From positions 1,054,001-1,118,000 of the forward strand of contig NW_027480507.1 in the NCBI RefSeq assembly GCF_051401765.1: a DNA stretch of 64,000 nt, read 5' to 3'. The notes below the pieces were generated by a model. It searched no databases. It had not been told where the DNA came from and saw only the letters and a program-made list of their open reading frames with translations. Source of the stretch: Calliopsis andreniformis. Lineage: Eukaryota; Arthropoda; Insecta; Hymenoptera; Andrenidae. Position numbers and translations under genes: made by a program. This document shows, one piece after another, positions 1-13,500 of this stretch. Positions within the stretch are counted from its first letter, which is position 1. Each line of letters starts with the position of its first letter.

Positions 1-380
1 CCTCAATCCTCAATCCTCGATTCTCGTTCCTCAATCCTCAATCCTCAACCCTCAGTCCTCATCCTCAATTCTCAATTCTCAATCCTCAATCCTCAATCCT
101 CAATCTGGAATCCTCAATAATCAATCTCCAATCCTAGATCTTCAATCCCCAATCCTCAATCCTTAATCCTCAATCTTCAATCCTCAATCCCCTGTCCTCA
201 ATCTTCCATCCTCAATGCTCAATCCTCAATCCTCAATCCTCAGTCCTCAATCCTGAATCCTCAATCCGCAAACCTTAATCCTCAACCGTCAGTCCTCGTC
301 CTCAATCCTCAACCCTCAATCCTCAATCCTCTATCTTCAATCCTCAATACTCAATATTCAATCCTCAGTCCTCGATCCTC
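1..380. repeat. Segment repeated at about 4053-4432
   Basis: The window opens with the material that follows island C elsewhere: TCGATTC-TCGTTCC, TCAACCC-TCAGTCC-TCATCC, two TCAATTC units, then module F and a TCAACCG-TCAGTCC-TCGTCC hexamer. The same order returns 4,052 bases later with scattered substitutions (TCATTCC for TCGTTCC, TCTTGAA for TCTGGAA). The pair is visibly more diverged than the central blocks, so I infer it is older. Confidence 0.75.
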
Positions 381-1922
381 AATCCTCAATCTTCAATCCT
401 CAATCCTCAATCCTCAATCTTCAATCCCCAATCCTCAATCCTCAATCCCCAATCATCAATCTTCAATCCTCAATACTCAATCTTCAATCCTCAATCCTCA
501 ATCGTCAATCCTCAATCCTCAATACTCAATCCTCAACCGTCAACATTCAATCCTCAATACTCAATCTTCAATCCTCAATTCTCAATCCTCAATCCTCAAT
601 CCTCATTCTTCAATACTCAATACCCACTCCTCAATCTTCAATCCTCAATCCTCAATCCTCAATCCTCAGTCCTCAATACTCAATCCTCAATCCTCAATTC
701 TCAATCCTCAATACTCAATCCTCAATCCTCAATCCTCAATCCTCAATCCTCAGTCTTCGATCCTCAATACTCAATCTGCAATCTTCAATCCTCAATCCTC
801 AATACTCAATCCTCATTCTTCAATCCTCAATACCCAATCCTCAATCTTCAATCCTCAATCCTCAATCCTCAATTCTCAATCCTCAATCCTCAATCCTCAG
901 ACCTCAAACATCAATATTCAACCCTCAGTCCTCGCCCTCAATCCACAACCCTCAATCCTCAATCCTCAATCTTCAATCATCGATATTCAATCTTCAATAC
1001 TCAATCCTCAATCCTCAATCCTCAATCTTTAATCCTCAATCCTCAATCTTCAATCCTCAATCCTCAATCTTCAATCCTCAATCCTCAATCCTCAATCCTC
1101 AATCCTCAATCCTCAATCCTCAATCCTCAATCTTCAATCCTCAATACTCAATTTTCAATCCTCAATCCTCAATCCTCAACCCTCAATCCTCATTCTTCAA
1201 TCCTCAACACCCGATCCTCAATCTTCAACCCTCAATCCTCAATCCTGAATACTCAATCCTCAATCCTCAATCCTCAGACTTCAAACATCAATACTCAAAC
1301 CTAAGTCCTCGTCCTCAATCCACAACCCTCAATGCTCCATCCTCATTCTTCAATCATCAATATTCAATCTTCAATCATCAATCCTCAATCCTCAATACTC
1401 AATCCTCAATCCTCAATGTTCAATCCTCAATACCCAATCCTCAATCTTCAATCCTCAATCCTCAATCCTCAATCCTCAATCCTCAATCCTCAATTCTCAG
1501 TCCTCAAACCTCAATCCTCAATCTGCAATCCTCAAACCTCAATCCTCAACCGTCAGTCCTCGTCCTCAACCCTCAACCCTCAATCCTCAATCCTCTATCT
1601 TCAATCCTCAATACTCAATATTCAATCCTCAATCCTCAATCCTCAATCCTCAATCCTCAATCCTCAATCCTCAATCCTCAATCCTCAATCCTCAGTTCTC
1701 AAGCCTCAATCCTCAATCCTCATTCTTCAATCCTCAACACCCGATCCTCAATCTTCAACCCTCAAACCTCAATCCTCAATTCCCTATCCTCAATCCTCAA
1801 TCCTCAGACCTCAAACATCAATACTCAACCCTAAGTCCTCGTCCTCAATCCACAACCCTCAGTCCTCGATCCTCAATCTTCAATCATCAATATTCAATCT
1901 TCAATCATCAATCCTCAATCCT

Positions 1923-2815
1923 CAATACTCAATCCTCAATCCTCAATGTTCAATCCTCAATACCCAATCCTCAATCTTCAATCCTCAAACCTCAATCCTC
2001 AATCCTCAATCCTCAACCCTCAATCCTCAGTCCTCAAACCTCAATCCTCAATCTTCAATCCTCAATCCTCATTCCTCAATCCTCAATCCTCAGTTCTCAA
2101 ACCTCAATCCTGAATCCTCGATCCTGAATCCTCAATCTTCAGTCCTCAGTCCTCAACAATCAGTTGTCAACCCTCAATCCTCAATAGAATATCCTCAATT
2201 CACAGGTCTCAATACTCAATACTCAACCTGCAATCTTCAAATCTCTATCCACAAACATCAATTCTCATCACTCAACCCTCAACAGTCAGTTCCCAATCCT
2301 CAATCTGCAATGCTCAATCCTCAATCCTCAATCCTCAATCCTCATTCTTCAATCCTCAATAAACAATCCTCAATCCTCAATCCTCAGTCTTCAATACCCA
2401 ATCCTCAATCTTCAATCCTCAATCCTCAATCCTCAATCTTCAATCCTCAACACTCAAACTTCAATCCTCAATCCTCAATCCTCAATCCTCAATCCTCAAT
2501 CCTCAATCCTCAATCATCAAACCTCAATCATCAATCCTCAATCCTCAATCCTAAATCCCCAATGTTCAATCCTCAATACCCAACCCTCAATCTTCAATCC
2601 TCAATCCTCAATCCTCAATCTTCAATCCCCAATACTCAATCTTCAATCCTCAATCCCCAATCCTCAATCTTCAAACCTCAATCCTCAGTCCTCAATCCTC
2701 AATCCACATTCTTCAATCCTCAATACCCAATCCTCAATCTTCTATCCTCTATCCTCAATCCTAAATTCTCAATCCTCAATCCTCAGTCCTCAGTCCTCTA
2801 ACCTCAATCCTCAAC
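1923..2815. repeat. Direct duplication, left copy (right copy about 2837-3665)
   Basis: The two copies share TCAATGT-TCAATCC-TCAATAC-CCAATCC, an island B, a TCAATAA-ACAATCC run and a closing TCATCC hexamer segment. The spacing is about 916 at the left end and 836 near the TCAATGT unit at 2570 and 3406, so the right copy has lost about 80 bases in the middle. Many single-base differences separate them. Confidence 0.8.
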
Positions 2816-2836
2816 CCTCAGCCCTCATCCTCAATC

Positions 2837-3665
2837 CTCAATACTCAATCCTCAATCCTCAATGTTCAATCCTCAATACCCAATCCTCAATCTTCAATCC
2901 TCAATCCTCAATCCTCAATCCTCAATCCTCAACCCTCAATCCTCAGTCCTCAAACCTCAATCCTCAATCTTCAATCCTCAATCCTCATTCCTCAATCCTC
3001 AATCCTCAGTTCTCAAACCTCAATCCTGAATCCTCAATCCTGAATCCTCAATCTTCAGCCCTCAGTCCTCAACAATCAGTTGTCAATCCTCAATCCTCAA
3101 TTGAATATCCTCAATTCACAGGTCTCAATACTCAATACTCAACCTGCAATCTTCAAATCTCTATCCACAAACATCAATTCTCATCACTCAACCCTCAACA
3201 CTCAGTTCCCAATCCTCAATCTGCAATCCTCAATCCTCAATCCTCAATCCTCAATCCTCATTCTTCAATCCTCAATAAACAATCCTCAATCCTCAATCCT
3301 CAGTCTTCAATACCCAATCCTCAATCTTCAATCCTCAATCCTCAATCCTCAATCTTCAATCCTCAACTCTCAAACTTCAATCCTCAATCCTCAATCCTCA
3401 ATCCCCAATGTTCAATCCTCAATACCCAACCCTCAATCTTCAATCCTCAATCCTCAATCCTCAATCTTCAATCCCCAATACTCAATCTTCAATCCTCAAT
3501 CCCCAATCCTCAATCTTCAAACCTCAATCCTCAGTCCTCAACCCTCAATCCACATTCTTCAATCCTCAATACCCAATCCTCAATCTTCTATCCTCTTTCC
3601 TCAATCCTAAATTCTCAATCCTCAATCCTCAGTCCTCAGTCCTCTAACCTCAATCCTCAACCCTC
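2837..3665. repeat. Direct duplication, right copy (left copy about 1923-2815)
   Basis: This is the shorter partner. It contains the second island B, and its first reading frame opens at the TCAGTTG unit of that island. It lacks several heptamers around 3390 that the left copy has near 2470-2560. It ends in the TCAGCCC-TCATCC hexamer context. Confidence 0.8.
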
Positions 3666-6144
3666 AGCCCTCATCCTCAATCCTCAATTCTCAATCCTCA
3701 ATCCTCAATCTTCAATCCTCAATACTCAATCTTCAATCCTCAATCGTCAGTCCTCAATCCTCAATCCTCAAACCTCAATCCTCAATCTTCAATCCTCAAC
3801 ACTCAATCTGCAATATTCAACCCTCAATCCTCAATCCTCAATCCTCAATAGTCAATCCTCAATCCCCAATCCTCAATCCTCAATCCTCAATCCTCAATCC
3901 TCAATCCACAATCCTCAATCCTCAATCCTCAGTCCTCATTCCTCAACCATCAATTCTGAATCCTCAATCCTGCATACTCAATCTTCAGCCCTCTGTCCTC
4001 AACTATAAGTTGTCAATCCTCAATCTTCAATACTCAATCGTCAATCCTCAGTCCTCAATCCTCAATCCTCGATTCTCATTCCTCAATCCTCAATCCTCAA
4101 CCCTCAGTCCTCATCCTCAATTCTCAATTCTCAATCCTCAATCCTCAATCCTCAATCTTGAATCCTCAATAATCATTCTCCAATCCTAGATCCTCAATCC
4201 CCAATCTTCAATCCTTTATCCTCAATCTTCAATCCTCAATCCCCAGTCCTCAATCTTCAATCCTCAATGCTCAATCCCCAATCCTCAATCCTCAGTCCTC
4301 AATCCTGAATCCTCAATCCTCAAACCTCAATCCTCAACCGTCAGTCCTCGTCCTCATTCCTCAACACTCAATCCTCAATCCTCTATCTTCAATCCTCAAT
4401 ACTCAATATTCAATCCTCAATCCTCGATTCTCAACCCTCAATCCCCAATCTTCAATCGTCAATACTCAATCTTCAATAATCATTCCTCAATTCTCAATCC
4501 TCAATACTCAATCCTCAATCGTCAGTCCTCAATCCCCAATCCTCAATCTTCAATCCTCAATCCTCAATCCTCAATCCTCAATCCTCAATCTTCAATCCTC
4601 AATACTCAAACTTCAATCCTCAATCCTCAATCCTCAATCCTCAATCCTCAATCCTCTATCCTCAATTTTCAATCCTCAATCCTCAGTCCTCAAACCACAA
4701 TCCTGAATCCTCAATCCTGAATCCTCAGTCTTCAGACATCAGACCTCAACTATCAGACGTCAATCCTCAATCCTCAATAGAATATCATCAATTCACAGTT
4801 TTCAATACTCCATACTCAATCTGCAATCGTCAAGTCTCTATCCACAAACATCAATTCTCATCATTCAACCCTCAACACTCAGTCCCCAATCCTCAATCTT
4901 CAATCCTCAATCCTCAATCCTCAATCCGCAATCCTCAATCCTCAACCTTCAATCCTCAGTAATCAATCTTCAATCCTCAATCTTCAATCCTCAATCCTCA
5001 ATCCTCAAACCCCAATCATCAATCTTCATTCCTCAATACTCAATCTTCAATCCTCAATCCTCAATCCTCAATCCTCAATCCTCAATCCTCAACCCTCAAC
5101 CGTCAACATTCAATCCTCAATACTCAATCTTCAATCCTCAATCCTCAATCCCCAATCCTCAATCCTCATTCTTCAATCCTCAATACCCAATCCTCAATCT
5201 TCAATCCTCAATCCTCAATCCTCAATCCTCAATCCTCAATCATCAATCCTCAATCTTCAATCCTCGGTCCCAAATCCTCAATCTTCAATGCTCAATCCTC
5301 AATCCTCAATCTTCAATCCTCAATACTCAATCTTCAAACCTCAATCCTCAATCCTCAATCCTCAATCCTCATTCTTCAATCCTCAATACCCAATCCTCAA
5401 TCTTCAACCCTCAATCCTCAATCCTAAATTCTCAATCCTCAATTCTCAGTCCTCAGTCCTCAATCCTGAATCCTCAATCCGCAAACCTCAATCCTCAACC
5501 GTCAGTCCTCGTCCTCAATCCTCAACCCTCAATCCTCAATCCTCTATCTTCAATCCTCAATACTCAATATTCAATCCTCAATCCTCGATCCTCAATCCTC
5601 AATCTTCAATCCTCAATCCTCAATCCTCAATCCTCAATCCTCATTCTTCAATCCTCAATACCCAATCCTCAATCTTCAATCCTCAATCCTCAATCCTCAA
5701 TTCTCAGTCCTCCATCCTCAGTCCTCAGTACTCAAACCTCAATCCTCAACACTCAGCCCTCATCCTCAATCCTCAATCCTCAATCCTCAATCCTCAATAC
5801 TCAATCTTCAATAATCAATCCTCTATTCTCAATCCTCAATACTCAATCCTCAATCGTCAGTCCTCGATCCCCAATCCCCAATCTTCAATGCTCAATCCTC
5901 AATCCTCAATCCTCAATCCTCAATCTTCAATCCTCAATACTCAAACTTCAATCCTCAATCCTCAATACTCAATCCTCAATCCTCAATCCTCAATCCTCAA
6001 TTTTCAATCCTCAATACTCAATCTTCAATCCTCAATCCTCAATCCTCAATCCTGAATCGTCAGTCTTCAATCCTCAATACTCAATCTTCAATCCTCAATC
6101 CTCAATCCTCAATCCTCAATCCTCAATCCTCAATCCTCAATCCT

Positions 6145-6795
6145 CAATCCTCATTCTTCAATCCTCAATACCCAATCCTCAATCCTCAATCCTCAATCCT
6201 CAATCCTCAATCCTCAATCATCAATCCTCAATCATCAATCCTCAGTCCCAAATCCTCAATCTTCAATACTCAATCCTCAATCCTCAATCTTCAATCCCCA
6301 ATACTCAATCTTCAATCCTCAATCCCCAATCCTCAATCCTCAATCCTCAAACCTCAATCCTCAGTCCTCAGTCCTCACCCATCAATCCTGAATCCTCAAT
6401 CCTGCATCCTCAATCTTCAGCCCTCTGTCCTCAACAATCAGTTGTCAATCCTCAATCTTCAATACTCAATCGTCAATCCTCAGTCCTCAATCCTCAATCC
6501 TCAATCCTCAATTCTCGTTCCTCAATCCTCAATCCTCAGACCTCAGTCCTCATCCCCAATTCTCAATTCTCAATCCTCAATCCTCAATCCTCAATCTTGA
6601 ATCCTCAATAATCAATCTCCAATCCTAGATCCTCAATCCCCAATCCTCAATCCTTAATCCTCAACCTTCAATCTTCAATCCCAAGACCCCAATGTTCAAT
6701 CCTCAATGCTCAATCCTCAATCCTCAATCCTCAGTCCTCACTCCTGAATCCTCAATCCTCAAACCTCAATCCTCAACCGTCAGTCCTCGTCCTCA
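6145..6795. repeat. Tandem duplication about 0.66 kb, left copy
   Basis: The block runs TCATTCT...CCCAATCC, TCAGTCC-CAAATCC, island C (with a private CACCCATC) and module F. It repeats in 6801-7450 at a spacing of 656-663 bases. The 7-base changes in spacing are single heptamers gained or lost, for example one TCAATCC before TCAATTC-TCGTTCC. Confidence 0.8.
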
Positions 6796-6800
6796 ATCCT

Positions 6801-8765
6801 CAATCCTCATTCTTCAATCCTTAATACCCAATCCTCAATCCTCAATCCTCAATCCTCAATCCTCAATCCTCAATCCTCAATCATCAATCCTCAATCATCA
6901 ATCCTCAGTCCCAAATCCTCAATCTTCAATACTCAATCCTCAATCCTCAATCTTCAATCCCCAATACTCAATCTTCAATCCTCAATCCCCAATCCTCAAT
7001 CCTCAATCCTCAATCCTCAATCCTCAGTCCTCAGTCCTCAACCATCAATCCTGAATCCTCCATCCTGCATCATCAATCTTCAGCCCTCTGTCCTCAACAA
7101 TCAGTTGTCAATCCTCAATCTTCAATACTCAATCGTCAATCCTCAGTCCTCAATCCTCAATCCTCAATTCTCGTTCCTCAATCCTCAATCCTCAGTCCTC
7201 AGTCCTCATCCCCAATTCTCAATTCTCAATCCTCGATCCTCAATCCTCAATCTTGAATCCTCAATAATCAATCTCCAATCCTAGATCCTCAATCCCCAAT
7301 CCTCAATCCTTAATCCTCAATCTTCAATCCTCAATCCCAAGACCTCAATGTTCAATCCTCAATGCTCAATCCTCAATCCTCAGTCCTCAATCCTGAATCC
7401 TCAATCCTCAAACCTCAATCCTCAACCGTCAGTCCTCGTCCTCAATCCTCAATCCTCAATCCTCAGTCCTCAATCCTCAATCCTCAATCTTCAATCCTCA
7501 ACACTCAATCTGCAATATTCAATCCTCAATCCTCAATCCTCTATACTCACTCTTCCATCCTCAATACTCAATCTTCAATCCGCAATCCTCAATCCTCAAT
7601 CCTCAATCGTCAGTCTTCAATCCTCAATACTCAATCTTCAATCCTCAATCCTCAATCCTCTATCCTCAATCCTCAATCCTCAATCCTCAATCCTCAGTCT
7701 TCAATCCTCCATACTCAATCTGCAATCTTCAATCCTCAATCCTCAATCCTCAATCCTCATTCTTCAATCCTCAATACCCAATCCTCAACCTTCAATCCTC
7801 AACCCTCAACCCTCAATTCTCAATCCTCAAACCTCAATCCTCAATTCTCAGTCCTCAATACTAAATCTTCAATAATCAGTCCTCAATTCTCAATCCTCAA
7901 TACTCAATCCTCAATCGTCAATCCTCAATCTCCAATCCTCAATCCTCAATCTTCAATCCTCAATACTCAATCCTCAATCCTCAATCCTCAATTCTCAATC
8001 CTCAATACTCAATCTTCAATAATCAGTCCTCAATTCCGAATCCTCAATACTCAATCCTCAATCGTCAATCCTCAATCCCCAATCCTCAATCTTCAATCCT
8101 CAATCCTCAATCCTCAATCCTCAATCCACAATCCTTAATCTTGAATCCTCAATACTCAATCTTCAATACTCAATCCTCAATCCTCAATCCTCAATACTCA
8201 ATCCTCAATCCTCAATATTCAATCCTCGATAATCAGAATTCAATCCTCAATCCTCAATCCTCAAACCTCAATCCTCATTTTTCAATCCTCAATACCCAAT
8301 CCTCATTCTTCAATCCTCAATACCTAATCCTCAATCTTCAATACTCAATCCTCAATCCTTAACTCTCAATCCTCGATCCTCAGTCCTCAGTCCTCAAACC
8401 TCAATCCTCAACCCTCAGCCTTCATCCTCAATCCTCAATCCTCCACCTTCAATCCTCAATCCTCAATCCTCAGGCCTCAATCCTCAATCCTGAATCCTCA
8501 GTCCTCAAACCACAATCCTGAATCCTCAATCCTGAATCCTCATTCTTCAGACATCTGACCTCAACTATCAGACGTCAATCCTCAATCCTCAATAGAATAT
8601 CATCAATTTACAGTTTTCAATGCTCAATACTCAATCTGCAATCTTCAAGTCTCTATCCACAAACATCAATTCTCATCACTCAACCCTCAACACTCAGTCC
8701 CCAATTCTCAATCTTCAATCCTCAATCCTCAATCCGCAATCCTCAATCCTCAATCTTCAACCCTC
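6801..8765. repeat. Diverged partial copy of the 6.87-kb unit start (matches about 11185-13149)
   Basis: From TCATTCT at 6807 to TCTTCAACCC near 8760 this matches the block starting at 11191 at a fixed spacing of 4,384 bases, through island C, module F, module E and island A. 4,384 equals 625 heptamers plus the 1 to 5 hexamers needed: five hexamers lie between (near 9071, 10094, 11591, 11828, 12808), giving 4,389 = 627 x 7 after adding one base for each. The match breaks near 8765, where this copy skips to material found near 13420 in the other. Confidence 0.85.
8498..8700. repeat. Island A, 203-bp diverged heptamer block (representative of 12 copies)
   Basis: This copy is exactly 29 heptamers. 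It runs from TCAGTCC-TCAAACC-ACAATCC-TGAATCC through TCAGACA-TCTGACC, TCAGACG, TCAATAG-AATATCA, TCAATGC, TCAAGTC-TCTATCC-ACAAACA, TCATCAC to TCAACAC-TCAGTCC. Other copies have their TCAGACA core near 4734, 12931, 19803, 32587, 39576, 41672, 45717, 49899, 52380, 56795 and 59339. The copy near 4734 is the most diverged (TCAGACATCAGACC instead of TCAGACATCTGACC). The copies near 39576 and 41672 lose their right third after TCTATCC-ACAATCA, with the same junction, so they descend from one truncated parent. The TCAATGC unit supplies the ATG that opens many spurious reading frames. Confidence 0.9.
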
Positions 8766-10508
8766 AATACTCAATCTTCAATCCTCAATCCTCAATCCTC
8801 AATCCTCAATCCTCAATACTCAATCCTCAATCCTCAATTCTCAATCCTCAATACTCAATCCTCAATCCTCAATCCTCAATCCTCAATCCTCAGTCTTCAA
8901 TCCTCAATACTCAATCTGCAATCTTCAATCCTCAATCCTCAATCCTCAATCCTCATTCTTCAATCCTCAATACCCAATCCTCAATCTTCAATCCTCAATC
9001 CTCAATCCTCAATTCTCAATCCTCAATCCTCAATCCTCAGACCTCAAACATCAATATTCAACCCTCAGTCCTCGCCCTCAATCCACAACACTCAATCCTC
9101 AATCCTCAATCTTCAATCATCGATATTCAATCTTCAATACTCAATCCTCAATCCTCAATCCTCAATCTTTAATCCTCAATCCTCAATCCTCAATCCTCAA
9201 TCCTCAATCCCCAATCTTCAATCCTCAATACTCAATCTTCAATAATCATTCCTCAATTCTCAATCCTCAATACTCAATCCTCAATCGTCAGTCCTCAATC
9301 CCCAATCCTCAATTTTCAATCCTCAATCCTCAATCCTCAATCCTCAATCCTCAATCTTCAATCCTCAATACTCAAACTTCAATCCTCAATCCTCAATCCT
9401 CAATCCTCAATCCTCAATCCTCAATCCTCAACATTCAATCCTCAATACTCAATCTTCAATCCTCAATCCTCAATCCTCAATCCTCAATCGTCAGTCTTCA
9501 ATCCTCAATACTCAATCTTCAATCCTCAATCCTCAATCCTCAATCCTCAATCCTCAATCCTCAATTCTCAACCCTCATTCTTCAGTCCTCAATACCCAAT
9601 CCTCAACCTTCAATCCTCAATCCTCAATCCTCAATCCTCAATCTTCAATCCTCAATCCTCAATCCTCAATCCTCAATCCTCAATACTCAATCCTCAACCG
9701 TCAACATTCAATCCTCAATACTCAATCTTCAATCCTCAATTCTCAATCCTCAATCCTCAATCCTCATTCTTCAATACTCAATACCCAATCCTCAATCTTC
9801 AATCCTCAATCCTCAATCCTCAATCCTCAATCCTCAATACTCAATCCTCAATCCTCAATTCTCAATCCTCAATACTCAATCCTCAATCCTCAATCCTCAA
9901 TCCTCAATCCTCAGTCTTCAATCCTCAATACTCAATCTGCAATCTTCAATCCTCAATCCTCAATCCTCAATCCTCATTCTTCAATCCTCAATACCCAATC
10001 CTCAATCTTCAATCCTCAATCCTCTATCCTCAATTCTCAATCCTCAATCCTCAATCCTCAGACCTCAAACATCAATATTCAACCCTCAGTCCTCGCCCTC
10101 AATCCACAACCCTCAATCCTCAATCCTCAATCTTCAATCATCGATATTCAATCTTCGATACTCAATCCTCAATCCTCAATCCTCAATCTTTAATCCTCAA
10201 TCCTCAACCTTCAATCCTCAATCCTCAATCTTCAATCCTCAATCCTCCATACTCAATCTGCAATCTTCAATCCTCAATCCTCAATCCTCAATCCTCATTC
10301 TTCAATCCTCAATACCCAATCCTAAACCTTCAATCGTCAACCCTCAACCCTCAATTCTCAATCCTCAAACCTCAATCCTCAATTCTCAGTCCTCAATACT
10401 AAATCTTCAATAATCAGTCCTCAATTCTCAATCCTCAATACTCAATCCTCAATCGCCAATCCTCAATCTCCAATCCTCAATCCTCAATCCTCAATCTTCT
10501 ATCCTCAA
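8766..10508. repeat. Mosaic stretch of D and tcagtcttc-type blocks before the 6.87-kb array
   Basis: This part carries two island D copies (near 9039 and 10062). Between them is the run TCAATGC-free TCAATCC-rich sequence with TCGTCAGTCTTC and TCAACAT units that also appears near 13290-14720. It looks like pieces of the neighbouring 6.87-kb unit joined in a different order. I see no gene in it. Confidence 0.65.
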
Positions 10509-13500
10509 TACTCAAACTTCAATCCTCAATCCTCAATCCTCAATCCTCAATCCTCAATCCTCAATCCTCAACATTCAATCCTCAATACTCAATCTTCAAT
10601 CCTCAATCCTCAATCCTCAATCCTCAATCGTCAGTCTTCAATACTCAATACTCAATCTTCAATCCTCAATCCTCAATCCTCAATCCTCAATCCTCAATCC
10701 TCAATCCTCAATCCTCATTCTTCAGTCCTCAATACTCAATCCTCAACCTTCAATCCTCAATCCTCAATCCTCAATCCTCAAACCTGAATCATCAATCCTC
10801 AATCATCAATCCTCAGTCCCAAATCCTCAATCTTCAATACTCAATCCTCAATCCTCAATCTTCAATCCCCAATACTCAATCTTCAATCCTCAATCCCCAA
10901 TCCTCAATCATCAATCCTCAATCATCAATCCTCAATCCTCAATCCTCAATCCTCAATCCTCAATACTCAATCCTCAACCGTCAACATTCAATCCTCAGTA
11001 CTCAATCTTCAATCCTCAATTCTCAATCCTCAATCCTCAATCCTCATTCTTCAATACTCAATACCCAATCCTCAATCTTCAATCCTCAATCCTCAATCCT
11101 CAATCCTCAATCCTCAATACTCAATCCTCAATCCTCAATTCTCAATCCTCAATACTCAACCCTCAATCCTCAATCCTCAATCCTCAATCCTCATTCTTCA
11201 ATCCTCAATACCCAATCCTCAATCCTCAATCCTCAATCCTCAATCCTCAATCCTCAATCCTCAATCATCAATCCTCAATCATCAATCCTCAGTCCCAAAT
11301 CCTCAATCTTCAATACTCAATCCTCAATCCTCAATCTTCAATCCCCAATACTCAATCTTCAATCCTCAATCCCCAATCCTCAATCCTCAATCCTCAATCC
11401 TCAATCCTCAGTCCTCAGTCCTCAACCATCAATCCTGAATCCTCTATCCTGCATCATCAATCTTCAGCCCTCTGTCCTCAACAATCAGTTGTCAATCCTC
11501 AATCTTCAATACTCAATCGTCAATCCTCAGTCCTCAATCCTCAATCCTCAATTCTCGTTCCACAATCCTCTATCCTCAGTCCTCAGTCCTCATCCCCAAT
11601 TCTCAATTCTCAATCCTCGATCCTCAATCCTCAATCTTGAATCCTCAATAATCAATCTCCAATCCTAGATCCTCAATCCCCAATCCTCAATCCTTAATCC
11701 TCAATCTTCAATCCTCAATCCCAAGACCTCAATGTTCAATCCTCAATGCTCAATCCTCAATCCTCAATCCTCAGTCCTCAATCCTGAAACCTCAATCCTC
11801 AAACCTCAATCCTCAACCGTCAGTCCTCGTCCTCAATCCTCAATCCTCAATCCTCAGTCCTCAATCCTCAATCCTCAATCTTCAATCCTCAACACTCAAT
11901 CTGCAATATTCAATCCTCAATCCTCAATCCTCTATACTCACTCTTCAATCCTCAATACTCAATTTTCAATCCGCAATCCTCAATCCTCAATCCTCAATCG
12001 TCAGTCTTCAATCCTCAATACTCAATCTTCAATCCTCAATCCTCAATCCTCTATCCTCAATCCTCAATCCTCAATCCTCAATCCTCAGTCTTCAATCCTC
12101 CATACTCAATCTGCAATCTTCAATCCTCAATCCTCAATCCTCAATCCTCATTCTTCAATCCTCAATACCCAATCCTCAACCTTCAATCCTCAACCCTCAA
12201 CCCTCAATTCTCAATCCTCAAACCTCAATCCTCAATTCTCAGTCCTCAATACTAAATCTTCAATAATCAGTCCTCAATTCTCAATCCTCAATACTCAATC
12301 CTCAATCGCCAATCCTCAATCTCCAATCCTCAATCCTCAATCTTCAATCCTCAATACTCAATCCTCAATCCTCAATCCTCAATTCTCAATCCTCAATACT
12401 CAATCTTCAATAATCAGTCCTCAATTCCGAATCCTCAATACTCAATCCTCAATCGTCAATCCTCAATCCCCAATCCTCAATCTTCAATCCTCAATCCTCA
12501 ATCCTCAATCCACAATCCTTAATCTTCAATCCTCAATACTCAATCTTCAATACTCAATCCTCAATCCTCAATCCTCAATACTCAATCCTCAATCCTCAAT
12601 ATTCAATCCTCGATAATCAGAATTCAATCCTCAATCCTCAATCCTCAAACCTCAATCCTCATTTTTCAATCCTCAATACCCAATCCTCATTCTTCAATCC
12701 TCAATACCTAATCCTCAATCTTCAATACTCAATCCTCAATCCTTAACTCTCAATCCTCGATCCTCAGTCCTCAGTCCTCAAACCTCAATCCTCAACCCTC
12801 AGCCTTCATCCTCAATCCTCAATCCTCCACCTTCAATCCTCAATCCTCAATCCTCAGGCCTCAATCCTCAATCCTGAATCCTCAGTCCTCAAACCACAAT
12901 CCTGAATCCTCAATCCTGAATCCTCATTCTTCAGACATCTGACCTCAACTATCAGACGTCAATCCTCAATCCTCAATAGAATATCATCAATTTACAGTTT
13001 TCAATGCTCAATACTCAATCTGCAATCTTCAAGTCTCTATCCACAAACATCAATTCTCATCACTCAACCCTCAACACTCAGTCCCCAATTCTCAATCTTC
13101 AATCCTCAATCCTCAATCCGCAATCCTCAATCCTCAATCTTCAACCCTCAATACTCAATCTTCAATCCTCAATCTTCAATCCCCAATCCTCAATCCTCAA
13201 TCCCCAATCATCAATCTTCAATCCTCAGTACTCAATCTTCAATCCTCAATCCTCAATCCTCAATCCTCAATCCTCAATACTCAATCCTCAACCGTCAACA
13301 TTCAATCCTCAATACTCAATCTTCTATCCTCAATTCTCAATCCTCAATCCTCAATCCTCATTCTTCAATACTCAATGCCCAATCCTCAATCTTCAATCCT
13401 CAATCCTCAATCCTCAATCCTCAATCCTCAATACTCAATCCTCAATCCTCAATTCTCAATCCTCAATACTCAATCCTCAATCCTCAATCCTCAATCCTCA

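Noticed and set aside
8568..8578. CAGACGTCAA in island A as a CRE-like transcription factor site
   Set aside because: Only the GACGTC core fits and there is no gene or promoter near. Kept only as a palindrome observation.
8498..8700. Island A as an inserted mobile element or unique gene fragment
   Set aside because: It divides into exactly 29 heptamers in phase with both flanks, has no terminal repeats or target duplication, and encodes nothing.
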